A stretch of 64,000 nt of DNA from Mycobacterium sp. Aquia_213. Its GTDB lineage: Bacteria > Actinomycetota > Actinomycetes > Mycobacteriales > Mycobacteriaceae. The DNA lies in contig NZ_CP113116.1 of NCBI RefSeq assembly GCF_026625985.1, positions 5,208,001-5,272,000 on the forward strand, in the 5' to 3' direction. Below are positions 44,712 through 54,115 of this stretch, piece after piece. Positions within the stretch are counted from its first letter, which is position 1. Each line of letters begins with the position of its first letter. The translations under genes were made by a program, and so were the position numbers. The notes beneath the pieces are model-generated. The model had not been told where the DNA came from. It was given only the letters and a program-made list of their open reading frames with translations, and searched no databases.

Positions 44712-45556
44712 GCCTTCTTCTTGAACAGGCTGCCCAGCACCGCGACGATCACTCCGAAAACGACCAGCCCCGCGCCGGCGGCAAGAGTCAGGTTCAGCCA
44801 GTCCCGGATCCCGCCCTCGGCGCTGTGCACCATCACGTCGGCGATCTGGCGGACGTCACCGGTGGTCCGATTGAGCACCTCGTTGATGAAGCGGGTACCG
44901 ACCTCGATGCCGACCCACCCGGTCGCACCGACCAGCAGCGCCGAGACGCCGAGGCCGGTCAGCGCCTTGCCGCGGCCCCGGGCGACGAGCAACGTGAGCA
45001 GTGCGCACACACCGCAGAGCGCTACCGCACCCAAACTCGCCCACTTGCCCCAGGCGGCGACCCGGCTGAGCTCCCCCGGCCGCAGCGAGTGCGGCACCGA
45101 CGCCGTCAGCGGCACGCTCAGCGTGGCGGGCACCGTCACGTTGTGCTCGCTCAAGATCTGCTGAAACGCACTGTCGTTGAGCATCGGAGCCACGTCGACC
45201 GCCCAGGATTCTCCGGATCCCGCATCGGCGAACAGCCAGCGGTGCGCCGCCCGGTTCGCCGTCGCGAACATCGGCGGGAACGACGGGCCGGCCGTGAATT
45301 CGGCGGCGGCGTCGTGCACTTGCGCGCTGTCGACCGGATAGCGTCCGCCGCCCTGCTCGGCGATCAGCGCCATCGTCCGGGTGGTGAGTTCACCGGCCAT
45401 CGCGGACTGCAGGGCCGGGTCGGCCGCCGCCTTCTGCGCCAACGCGGCGTAGCCGTTCTCGTCGACGATATTGAGCTGCACCCATGCCGCGGGGACCGCA
45501 ACCGCGAGCGCAACCGTGGTGAACAGCCACAGCATCAGCGTCGCGAGGAATCGCAC
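44708..45556 (-). CDS. Membrane protein of unknown function
   Basis: This 282-aa protein has an N-terminal hydrophobic signal/anchor (residues 3-25), a long extracytoplasmic region (26-165) and three further hydrophobic segments (about 170-195, 200-222 and 250-278), ending in FKKKA. I do not recognise a family with certainty. It overlaps the rskA stop by 4 bases in convergent orientation, and 21 bases separate it from the upstream DinB-like gene on the same strand. Confidence 0.75.
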   Translation of the reverse strand: MRFLATLMLWLFTTVALAVAVPAAWVQLNIVDENGYAALAQKAAADPALQSAMAGELTTRTMALIAEQGGGRYPVDSAQVHDAAAEFTAGPSFPPMFATANRAAHRWLFADAGSGESWAVDVAPMLNDSAFQQILSEHNVTVPATLSVPLTASVPHSLRPGELSRVAAWGKWASLGAVALCGVCALLTLLVARGRGKALTGLGVSALLVGATGWVGIEVGTRFINEVLNRTTGDVRQIADVMVHSAEGGIRDWLNLTLAAGAGLVVFGVIVAVLGSLFKKKA

Positions 45557-45577
45557 GTGCCCAATCTACGGGCCAAG

Positions 45578-46093
45578 CTATGGCGCGATGCCCCGCACGT
45601 AGGCGGCCTGCCCGAGGTGCTGGGCGCAATCGTCGATGATGCTCACCAACCGGGCGCTGGCCGTCACCGGCGGATCCCAGTTGGTGTCGACGACGCGGGC
45701 CAACTCGTCGGCGGTGACGCCGGCGACGTACTCGAGACTGAGTTGGTGCACCGCGTGGTAGTAGCCGGACAGCAGCTCCGCGGGGGCGTGCACCTTCGCC
45801 ACGTCCGCGGGGCCGTGGCCGTAGCCGGTGTCACGGCGCGGCAGGTCCAGCGCGAAGCGGTCCACCCAGCCGTCTTTGGTCCAGACCTCCTCGACCCCGG
45901 CCACGTCGGCCAGCTGGACGTCCTGCACCCGGGCGCTGTGCCAGAGCAGCCAGGCGATCGTGTTGGCGTCCGGGGCCGGCCGATAGTTGGACAGCTCGTC
46001 GGTCAGTCCATCGGTGAGCTCGTCGACGTGCTCGATCAACCGGGTGAACGCGTCGCGGAGCAGCTCGCGGGCGGCGGCATCGGTATCTGACAT
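45578..46093 (-). CDS. DinB/MDMPI-like protein (Rv0443-like)
   Basis: This 171-aa DinB-fold four-helix protein has TIAWLLWHSARVQDVQLADVAG and a C-terminal DDCAQHLGQAAYVRGIAP, giving His residues in the DinB metal pattern. Family members include metal-dependent thiol transferases, some of which use mycothiol; activity here is inferred only. The ATG at 46093 gives MSDTDAAARELL and the same length as Rv0443. Confidence 0.87.
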   Translation of the reverse strand: MSDTDAAARELLRDAFTRLIEHVDELTDGLTDELSNYRPAPDANTIAWLLWHSARVQDVQLADVAGVEEVWTKDGWVDRFALDLPRRDTGYGHGPADVAKVHAPAELLSGYYHAVHQLSLEYVAGVTADELARVVDTNWDPPVTASARLVSIIDDCAQHLGQAAYVRGIAP

Positions 46094-46165
46094 ACCCACG
46101 ACACTACGAGCCCGCAGCGTGGCGATCGCGAGCGCGGCGAAGCCGGGGGAAGCGGGTCGCCACCA

Positions 46166-46540
46166 TCAGGCCTGTGCCCCGTGATAGACCGCTTCGACGT
46201 TGTTGCCGTCCGGATCACGCACGAATGCACCGAAGTAACCGGGGTGATATTCCGGCCACAACCTGGGCTCATGCAGGGATTCGGCGCCCAGTCCCAGCGC
46301 CGCCTCGTGGAACGCCCGCACGGCGTTTTCGTCGGCCGCCACGAACGCGATGTGGTTCTCCCGATTGGACCCCATCCCGGCGCCCTCGGCGATCCAAAAT
46401 GTCGGCTTGCCGTCGCGGCCGTACCCGATGGCCGCACCGAAATCCAGCTGCCGCGAAAATCCCAGCACCGCCAGGACGGTGTCATAAAACGCCTGGGATT
46501 TCGGGTAGTCAGCGCAGTTAATACCGATGTGGTCGATCAC
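46166..46540 (-). CDS. VOC-superfamily (glyoxalase/bleomycin-resistance-like) protein
   Basis: The protein (124 aa) has two beta-alpha-beta-beta-beta modules. It opens VIDHIGINCADYPKSQAFYDTVLAVLGF and ends YFGAFVRDPDGNNVEAVYHG, giving the His and Glu metal ligands of the vicinal-oxygen-chelate fold. The substrate is unknown. It starts with GTG and is divergent from the amidohydrolase, 45 bases away. Confidence 0.88.
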   Translation of the reverse strand: MIDHIGINCADYPKSQAFYDTVLAVLGFSRQLDFGAAIGYGRDGKPTFWIAEGAGMGSNRENHIAFVAADENAVRAFHEAALGLGAESLHEPRLWPEYHPGYFGAFVRDPDGNNVEAVYHGAQA

Positions 46541-46585
46541 GAATTGATCGTGGCACGACTTCGGACACGGTCGTAGATTGATTAG

Positions 46586-48316
46586 GTGATCTACGACCTC
46601 CTCATTCGCAATGGCACCATCGTCGACGGGCTGGGGGGTGAGCCGTACGTCGGCGACGTCGGGGTAGTCGGCGGCGTCATCACCGCCGTCGGGTCCGTCA
46701 ACGGCGACAGCGCCGAGCGCGAGATCGACGCGTCCGGCCTGCTGGTCACGCCGGGTTTCGTCGACCTGCACACGCACTACGACGGCCAGTCCATCTGGTC
46801 GGAGCGCCTCACCCCGTCCTCGGCCCACGGGGTGACCACCGTGGTGATGGGCAACTGCGGCGTCGGGTTCGCGCCGTGCCGTCAGGAAGACCACGACGTG
46901 CTCGTCGATGTGATGGCCGGGGTGGAAGACATCCCGGGCGTCGTGATGACCGATGGCCTGCCGTGGAGCTGGGAAACCTTCCCCGAGTACCTCAATGCGC
47001 TGGACGCCGGCCGGCGTGACATCGACGTGGCCGCCTACCTTCCGCATTCGCCGCTGCGGGTCTACGTGATGGGCCAGCGCGGCGCCGACCGCGAAGCGGC
47101 CACCGCCGACGACCTGGCGAAGATGCGGGCGCTGGCCAAGGAGGCCATGGAGGTCGGGGCGCTGGGCTTCGCGTCGTCGCGGTTGACCATCCACAAGACC
47201 GAAAGTGGTTCGCCCATACCGAGTTACGACGCCGCCCGCGAGGAGATCGAGGAGATCGCCAAGGGCGTCGTCGACGGCGGCGGCGGGCTGCTGCAATTCG
47301 TGCCCGACATTCCGGCCGGTGGCTACCAGCCGGTGCTGCAGACGGTGTTCGACGTCGCCGAGGAGGTCGGGCTGCCGGTCACCTTCACGCTCGTCGTCGC
47401 CAACGCCGGCGACCCGACGTGGCCCGACGCGATCAATATGATCGAGAAGGCCAATGCCGCCGGCGGCGATGTCACCGCGCAGCTGCTGCCCCGCCCGATC
47501 GGGCTGATCATCGGGCTGCAACTCACCGCCAACCCGTTCGTGCTCTATCCCAGCTATCAGGAGATCGCGCACCTGCCGCTGGCCGAGCGGGTCGCCGAGA
47601 TGCGCAAGCCCGAGGTCCGCGCCCGCATCCTGGCCGACAAGCCGGGCCACGGCCACCCGATCCTGTACGTCGCGCAGATGTGGGACTGGATCTTCCCGCT
47701 CGGCGAGCACCCCAACTACGAGCCGGACCCGGCGGACAGCATCGGGGCCCGGGCCAGGGCCCGCGGGGTGAACCCGATGGAGGAGGCCTACGACCGGTTG
47801 CTCGACGACGACGGCCGCGCCATGCTCCTGGTCGCGACCAGCAACATGGAACGCAACTCGCTGAACACCGTCGGCGAGCTGCTGCACCGCGACGACGTGG
47901 TGCTCGGCCTCGGCGACGGCGGCGCCCACTACGGGATGATCTGCGACGCCAGCTATTCGACGTTCTTCCTGGCGCACTGGGCCCGAGACCGGGCGTCTGG
48001 AAAGTTCTCTGTGTCCGAAGCCGTGCGCGAGCTGACCTCGGTTCCGGCCCGGGTCGCCGGGCTGGCCGATCGGGGCCGGATCGCGGTCGGTTACAAGGCC
48101 GACCTCAACGTGATCGACCACGCCGGACTGCGCCTGCACAAGCCGGTGATCACTTACGACCTGCCCGCCGGCGGGCGTCGCCTGGACCAGACCGCGGAGG
48201 GATATGTGGCCACGATCGTGTCCGGTGAAGTGATCGCCGAAAACGGCAAACCCACCGACGCGCGTCCCGGCAAGCTGGTCCGCGGACGCCAGATCGCCCC
48301 CGCACCCACGCCATAA
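46586..48316 (+). CDS. N-acyl-D-amino-acid amidohydrolase family protein
   Basis: This 576-aa amidohydrolase-superfamily enzyme starts with GTG. The metal-binding motif VDLHTHYDGQ is near residue 60, NCGVGFAP follows, and the C-terminal GLGDGGAHYGMICDAS holds the catalytic Asp. The composite sheet domain is split between the two ends. It resembles D-aminoacylases and related N-acyl hydrolases. No gene of this kind lies at this place in H37Rv as I remember it (a relative, Rv2913c, is elsewhere). The true substrate is unknown. Confidence 0.9.
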   Translation: MIYDLLIRNGTIVDGLGGEPYVGDVGVVGGVITAVGSVNGDSAEREIDASGLLVTPGFVDLHTHYDGQSIWSERLTPSSAHGVTTVVMGNCGVGFAPCRQEDHDVLVDVMAGVEDIPGVVMTDGLPWSWETFPEYLNALDAGRRDIDVAAYLPHSPLRVYVMGQRGADREAATADDLAKMRALAKEAMEVGALGFASSRLTIHKTESGSPIPSYDAAREEIEEIAKGVVDGGGGLLQFVPDIPAGGYQPVLQTVFDVAEEVGLPVTFTLVVANAGDPTWPDAINMIEKANAAGGDVTAQLLPRPIGLIIGLQLTANPFVLYPSYQEIAHLPLAERVAEMRKPEVRARILADKPGHGHPILYVAQMWDWIFPLGEHPNYEPDPADSIGARARARGVNPMEEAYDRLLDDDGRAMLLVATSNMERNSLNTVGELLHRDDVVLGLGDGGAHYGMICDASYSTFFLAHWARDRASGKFSVSEAVRELTSVPARVAGLADRGRIAVGYKADLNVIDHAGLRLHKPVITYDLPAGGRRLDQTAEGYVATIVSGEVIAENGKPTDARPGKLVRGRQIAPAPTP

Positions 48317-48354
48317 CGCCACGAACAAGGGCCTGTCCCAGTTAAGTTATTGCA

Positions 48355-49194
48355 GTGACGAGCCCGCATTTTGCGTGGTTGCCGCCAGAGATCAATTCGG
48401 CCCTCCTCTACGCCGGTCCTGGATCGGCGCCGCTGCATGCTGCCGCTGAAGCCTGGGATGGGCTTGCGGAGAACCTGACCTCGTCCGCATCTTCGTTCTT
48501 CTCGGTGGCCTCGGATCTGGCCAACGGTTCGTGGCAGGGCCCCTCGGCAACGGCGATGCTGGCCGTCGCGACCCAATACGTGAGCTGGCTCAAGGCGGCA
48601 GCGGCCCAGGCCGAGGCGACCTCCAGCCAGGCCGCGGCCATCGCGGGCGCCTTCGAGACGGCGCTTTCGGCCACCGTGCAGCCGGCGGTGGTCAACGCCA
48701 ATCGCGCCCTGGTGCGGGCGTTGGCGTCGCAGAACCATCTAGGGCAGAACGCCCCGACGATCATGGACATCGAGTCGGCCTACGAGCAGATGTGGGCCAC
48801 CGACGTGGCGGCGATGTCCGGGTATCACGCCGACGCGTCCGCGGCCGCCGAGCAGCTCGCGCCGTGGCAGAACGTCATGCAAAACCTCGGTGTGCAATTC
48901 AACAACGGCGACCTGATTTTCGGGCCCCACACGGGCACTGGGAGCTTGGCGCATCACATCAACGCGCTGGCCAGCCTCGATCACACCGGTGGTCATGTCG
49001 GGTCCTGGCTGACCGACACCCCCGGCACCGGGTTCGCACATGGCGCCACCAGCAGTGCGGTCTCGGCGGACCTCAGCGCGAGCCTGCTCAACTCACCGAC
49101 CGCCGGCACGGGCTTCAACCCGGGAACCGCAAACCTGAGCCTGCTCAACAACCTCGGCTCGGGTGCCATACCGACGGGTTTGACGGCGGACTGA
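48355..49194 (+). CDS. PPE-family protein, PPE10 counterpart without tandem repeats
   Basis: The N-terminal 180 residues are a PPE domain: HFAWLPPEINSALLYAGPGS, SWQGPSATAMLAVATQY, and QAAAIAGAFETALSATVQPAVV, which closely follow PPE10 (Rv0442c). The C-terminal 100 residues (rich in Gly, Thr, Ser and Asn) lack the NxGxGNxG pentapeptide repeats that fill the 487-aa M. tuberculosis PPE10. No PE partner is adjacent. It is likely exported by a type VII system (ESX-5 by family knowledge). The start is GTG. Confidence 0.9.
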   Translation: MTSPHFAWLPPEINSALLYAGPGSAPLHAAAEAWDGLAENLTSSASSFFSVASDLANGSWQGPSATAMLAVATQYVSWLKAAAAQAEATSSQAAAIAGAFETALSATVQPAVVNANRALVRALASQNHLGQNAPTIMDIESAYEQMWATDVAAMSGYHADASAAAEQLAPWQNVMQNLGVQFNNGDLIFGPHTGTGSLAHHINALASLDHTGGHVGSWLTDTPGTGFAHGATSSAVSADLSASLLNSPTAGTGFNPGTANLSLLNNLGSGAIPTGLTAD

Positions 49195-49225
49195 CGCCAC
49201 ACCCGCGACGCCTATCCTCGACATC

Positions 49226-49624
49226 ATGCGCACGAAGAAGAGGGTGGACCTGGACAGGCTGGCCGCCGCGCTGCCCGACTACCCGTTCGCGTACCTGATC
49301 ACCGTCGACGACGGATACCGCGTGCACACCGTGACGGTCGAACCGCAGCTACGCGATGGGGCGGTGCTCGACATCGGTCTCATCGGGGGACGTACTCGCG
49401 AAAACCTCACCCAGCGCGGCGATGTCACACTGCTGTGGCCGCCGCGCGAGCCGGGCGGCTATTCGCTGATCGTCGACGGCAGCGCCGAAGTCACCGAGTC
49501 CGACTCCGAGACAGCCCGGTGCAGTGTCGTGCCGACCCGCGCCCTGCTGCACCGCGACGCCGACTCCGCCACCGCGGCCAAGGGCGAGCTGCACGACTGC
49601 GTGGTGTTCTCTCGGCCCGTCTGA
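49226..49624 (+). CDS. PNPOx-like split-barrel protein (Rv0441c-like)
   Basis: This 132-aa protein of the pyridoxamine-phosphate-oxidase-like split barrel has FAYLITVDDGYRVHTVTVEPQL and VTLLWPPREPGGYSLIVDG. It is probably a flavin or F420-related binding protein by fold, but binding residues cannot be confirmed by eye. A second copy lies at 51203 with an identical 19-residue core, so the two arose by duplication. Confidence 0.85.
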   Translation: MRTKKRVDLDRLAAALPDYPFAYLITVDDGYRVHTVTVEPQLRDGAVLDIGLIGGRTRENLTQRGDVTLLWPPREPGGYSLIVDGSAEVTESDSETARCSVVPTRALLHRDADSATAAKGELHDCVVFSRPV

Positions 49625-49659
49625 CGACGCGGAAAAGCCGCCGCCGTAAAGTCATTCGC

Positions 49660-50223
49660 ATGAGCCGCGTCGCGCCGCTAGCCCCGCCGTGGAGCGAGGA
49701 AGACGAAAACAGCATCAACAGCTGGGGTCACCCGGACCGCGCCTATGAGCCGCTGCTTCTGGTGCGCTGCCTGCAGCGCCATCCGGCGCTGGCCGGCCGG
49801 CTGCGCAAGCTCGGTGAATCCCTTTACATCGCAGCGCTTTTGCCGCCGCGGACCCGGACGATCGCAATCCTGCGCAGCTGCGCATTGGTGGGCTGCGAGT
49901 ACGAGTGGGGCGGGCAGGCCGCGTTCTGGGGCCCGATCGCGGGCGTCAGCGACGACGAGTGCGACGCGCTGGTGACCGGCGGCCCGGACGACCCGCGGTG
50001 GGGCCCGGCCGAGCGCGCGCTGATCGAGGCGGTCGACGAGCTGGAACGCACCGGCTCGTGGTCGGAGGCGACGTGGACGGCGCTGGGCCGCGACCTCGAC
50101 GACGAGCAGCGCATCGAATTGCTCACGGCCGTCGGCTGGTATCGCACGATCTGCACGCTGTGCAACGCGCTCGCGCTTCCGACGGAGGGCTGGATGCGGC
50201 GCTGGCCCGGGTCAGCTCGCTGA
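49660..50223 (+). CDS. Carboxymuconolactone decarboxylase-like protein
   Basis: The protein (187 aa) has the CMD core TRTIAILRSCALVGCEYEWGGQAAF, where Cys-x4-Cys-x-Glu takes the place of the AhpD CxxC, and a C-terminal WYRTICTLCNALALP. It may be a decarboxylase or peroxidase-like protein; there is no proof of either. It starts at the ATG 49660 and overlaps the convergent SDR by 12 bases. Confidence 0.85.
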   Translation: MSRVAPLAPPWSEEDENSINSWGHPDRAYEPLLLVRCLQRHPALAGRLRKLGESLYIAALLPPRTRTIAILRSCALVGCEYEWGGQAAFWGPIAGVSDDECDALVTGGPDDPRWGPAERALIEAVDELERTGSWSEATWTALGRDLDDEQRIELLTAVGWYRTICTLCNALALPTEGWMRRWPGSAR

Positions 50224-51036
50224 GCGGTCTTTTTGCAGGCCCGGATGCTGCTTTTTCAGTAGCGGCAGCAGCAGGCGTCGCGGCATGAACTGAAACAGCC
50301 GGGCGCCGAGTTGGCTTGGCAGCCCGGGGATCACGGTTCCGCGATCGTCGTCGAGCGCGTCGATGCCGGTACGCGCCACGTCGCTCGCGGGCAGCCACAT
50401 GAACTTCGGGAACGCGTCGGCGAATTTCCGCTCGTCCATGCCGGCGGTCTTCAGGAACTCGGTGCGCACCGGCCCGGGGTTCAGCAACGCGACGGTGACA
50501 CCCGTGCCGGCGAGTTCGCCGCGCAGTCCTTCGGTGTAGATGATCACGAACGCCTTGGTGGCGGCGTAGCCGACCTGGCCCGGGAAGGGGTGGTAGCCCG
50601 CGGTGGATCCGACGTTGAGGATCGCGCCGCGACCGCGCGGCACCATCTGCTGCACCGCGCGCGTGCACAGGTCGATGACGGCCTCGACGTTGACCCGCAC
50701 CTGGGCGATCTCGTCGTCGACCGACACGTCCGTCACCGGCCCGATGGTGCCGATGCCGGCGTTGTTGACCAGAATTTCGGCCGTTAGCCCGCGACGGCCG
50801 ACCTCGTCGAAAAGGCCGGCGCGAGCGGCGGAATCCGCGACGTCGCAGCCGATCACCTCGACCCGGACCCGGCCCGCGAGTTCGTCGGCCAGCTCGCGCA
50901 GCTTGTCCTCACGGCGCGCGACGAGGGTGACGCCGTGGCCGCGATCGGCAAGCTCGCGGGCGATGGCGGCGCCGATGCCCGACGATGCGCCGGTGACGAC
51001 GGCGGTGCTGGTGGGTGAGGGAGTCGGAAGAGCCAC
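50212..51036 (-). CDS. Short-chain dehydrogenase (SDR)
   Basis: This 274-aa classical SDR has VVTGASSGIGAAIA, the NADPH-preferring ARREDK, NNAGIG and GYAATK with the catalytic Tyr/Lys. A C-terminal basic/hydrophobic tail (FMPRRLLLPLLKKQ) resembles that of membrane-associated SDRs. The substrate is unknown. The start is GTG at 51036. Confidence 0.9.
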   Translation of the reverse strand: MALPTPSPTSTAVVTGASSGIGAAIARELADRGHGVTLVARREDKLRELADELAGRVRVEVIGCDVADSAARAGLFDEVGRRGLTAEILVNNAGIGTIGPVTDVSVDDEIAQVRVNVEAVIDLCTRAVQQMVPRGRGAILNVGSTAGYHPFPGQVGYAATKAFVIIYTEGLRGELAGTGVTVALLNPGPVRTEFLKTAGMDERKFADAFPKFMWLPASDVARTGIDALDDDRGTVIPGLPSQLGARLFQFMPRRLLLPLLKKQHPGLQKDRSAS

Positions 51037-51202
51037 GCATCGAACCTACAAGCCGCCGATGCAGTCGCATCAGCCACACCGGTCACTGGCCACGGTGGGC
51101 GCCGAATTGCCCGCCTCACAGCGACAATTCGAGTTGTCGCTCGAAGGTGGGCAAAACATCGCGGGTCCCCTGGAGACCCAGCCGCGGCCGTATCCTCGCG
51201 TC

Positions 51203-51577
51203 ATGAGCGTGAAAGTGGATCTCGATCAACTGGCCGGCGCGCTGGCCGACTTCACGTTCGCCTACCTGATCACCTTCGGCGACGGCCGTCACGCGCACGC
51301 CGTAGCGGTGGACCCGATGCTCGTCGACGGCGTGTTCGAGGTGGGCTCCATCGGGAACAGCACGCGCACCAACATCGCGCGGCATGACGGGGTCACGCTG
51401 CTCTGGCCGCCGCGCGAACCGGGCGGTTACTCGCTGATCGTCGACGGCACGGGCCACGCCGGCGATGACGCGCTGCAGGTGGTGCCGAGTCGCGCGGTGC
51501 TACACCGCAAGGCGGGTCCCGGGACCGTCACCAAACCCGGCTGCAAGGACGACTGCATGCGCCTCGAGCAGTCCTGA
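51203..51577 (+). CDS. PNPOx-like split-barrel protein, second copy
   Basis: This 124-aa paralog of the gene at 49226 opens MSVKVDLDQLAGALADFTFAYLI and shares VTLLWPPREPGGYSLIVDG exactly. The C-terminus differs (KPGCKDDCMRLEQS), with a Cys pair absent from the first copy. It is the last gene before groEL2, from which it is separated by a bidirectional terminator. Confidence 0.84.
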   Translation: MSVKVDLDQLAGALADFTFAYLITFGDGRHAHAVAVDPMLVDGVFEVGSIGNSTRTNIARHDGVTLLWPPREPGGYSLIVDGTGHAGDDALQVVPSRAVLHRKAGPGTVTKPGCKDDCMRLEQS

Positions 51578-51583
51578 CACACG

Positions 51584-51627
51584 AAAAAGCCCGGCCCACT
51601 CGGGTTTTCGAGGGAGCCGGGCTTTTC
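51584..51627. terminator. Bidirectional terminator between the PNPOx paralog and groEL2
   Basis: AAAAGCCCGGC (51585-51595) pairs with GCCGGGCTTTT (51616-51626) around a loop that holds a second, weaker stem. The A/T ends give a U tract on either strand, so it ends both groEL2 and the PNPOx gene. Confidence 0.88.
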
Positions 51628-51642
51628 TCGTAGCTGTTGGAC

Positions 51643-53268
<1,626 letters not shown>

Positions 53269-53371
53269 TGCGAAGTGATTCCTCCGGATTGGGGATGACA
53301 CGTTCTGGCCGGGCGCAGTGCCCGCGACGGACGACCGCAGCTGTCTAAGGGCTTGGTCTCACCGTCCCGAC

Positions 53372-53398
53372 CTAGCACTCACTGGTCGCGAGTGCCAA
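53372..53398 (-). promoter_or_regulatory. CIRCE element 1 (HrcA operator) for groEL2
   Basis: CTAGCACTC-N9-GAGTGCCAA matches the CIRCE consensus (TTAGCACTC-N9-GAGTGCTAA) with one change in each arm. It lies 104 bases before groEL2. Confidence 0.93.
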
Positions 53399-53406
53399 TG
53401 ACATTC

Positions 53407-53433
53407 TTAGCACTCGCCCATGTCGAGTGCAAG
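53407..53433 (-). promoter_or_regulatory. CIRCE element 2 (HrcA operator) for groEL2
   Basis: TTAGCACTC-N9-GAGTGCAAG has one perfect arm and one with two changes. It is 8 bases from element 1, so HrcA could bind both sites on one face of the DNA. It also borders the TetR gene end. Confidence 0.9.
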
Positions 53434-53446
53434 AACGGGGCAGTCG

Positions 53447-54013
53447 CTATCGCCCAGCGCGTAAACCGTCGACGACGACGTCGGTAACCCGTTCGGCCAG
53501 CTCCGCGTTGTAGGCCTCCATGGCCTGGCAGCCGACCAAGATCGTCTTCAGTTCGCGCACGCCGATGTCGACCCGTGCGGTGCCCGCCCGCTGCGCGGCA
53601 CCCAGCAGCTCGTCGAGCATCGCCAGGAAGGCGTCCTCGGCATCCGGCGCGGCAGTGGCGACGTCGATGCCGAATCCGGCCAGGGCGTCGACCAGGCCGC
53701 GGTCGGCCGCCCCCCACTGCAGCACGAGAGAGCGCAGGTAGACGAAGAGCGCCTCGCCGGGGCCGGCGGATTCCAGCAGGGCGCGCCCGTCGTCGACGAG
53801 GTGCTGCATGCGGTCCTCGATGACCGCCTGGAACAGCGCCTCCTTGGTCGGGAAGTGCCGGTAGACGGTGCCGGCCCCGACGCCGGCGCGGCGGGCGATC
53901 TCGTCGATCGGCACCGATAGGCCTTCGGCCGCGAAGGTGTCATAGGCGACTTCCAGCACCCGCGCCCGGTTGCGCGCCGCGTCGGCGCGCAACCGACGTT
54001 CAGGCTGTGCCAC
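53447..54013 (-). CDS. TetR-family transcriptional regulator
   Basis: The protein (188 aa) has a TetR helix-turn-helix at residues 15-62 (RVLEVAYDTFAAEGLSVPID, then EIARRAGVGAGTVYRHFPTK) and an SBP-type C-terminal domain. It starts with GTG and is divergent from the SDR at 54116, across 102 bases with two candidate operators, so it probably controls that SDR. No such gene lies between groEL2 and Rv0439c in H37Rv as I remember it. Confidence 0.93.
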   Translation of the reverse strand: MAQPERRLRADAARNRARVLEVAYDTFAAEGLSVPIDEIARRAGVGAGTVYRHFPTKEALFQAVIEDRMQHLVDDGRALLESAGPGEALFVYLRSLVLQWGAADRGLVDALAGFGIDVATAAPDAEDAFLAMLDELLGAAQRAGTARVDIGVRELKTILVGCQAMEAYNAELAERVTDVVVDGLRAGR

Positions 54014-54031
54014 CTATTCACCACCCATCGG

Positions 54032-54091
54032 TTGACAAAACGGGGCGTGCGTTCCGTATAGTACGAATCAACCGGAGCGATCGCCCCGTTT
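54032..54091 (+). promoter_or_regulatory. Promoter and operator dyads between TetR and SDR
   Basis: TTGACA (54032-54037) and TATAGT (54057-54062) form a good sigma-A promoter with a 19-base spacer toward the SDR. AAACGGGGCG (54038-54047) and CGCCCCGTTT (54082-54091) form a perfect 10-bp dyad flanking the -10 box, and CGTA-N3-TACG is centred on it. This layout fits TetR repression. Confidence 0.7.
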
Positions 54092-54115
54092 AGTTTACAA
54101 GCTTAGGAGCTTTCC

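Noticed and set aside
46166..48328. 720-codon open frame on the minus strand opposite the amidohydrolase
   Set aside because: It is an antisense shadow of the high-GC amidohydrolase gene; the translation is low-complexity Arg/Val/Asp/His-rich, and only its last 124 codons (the VOC gene) are real.
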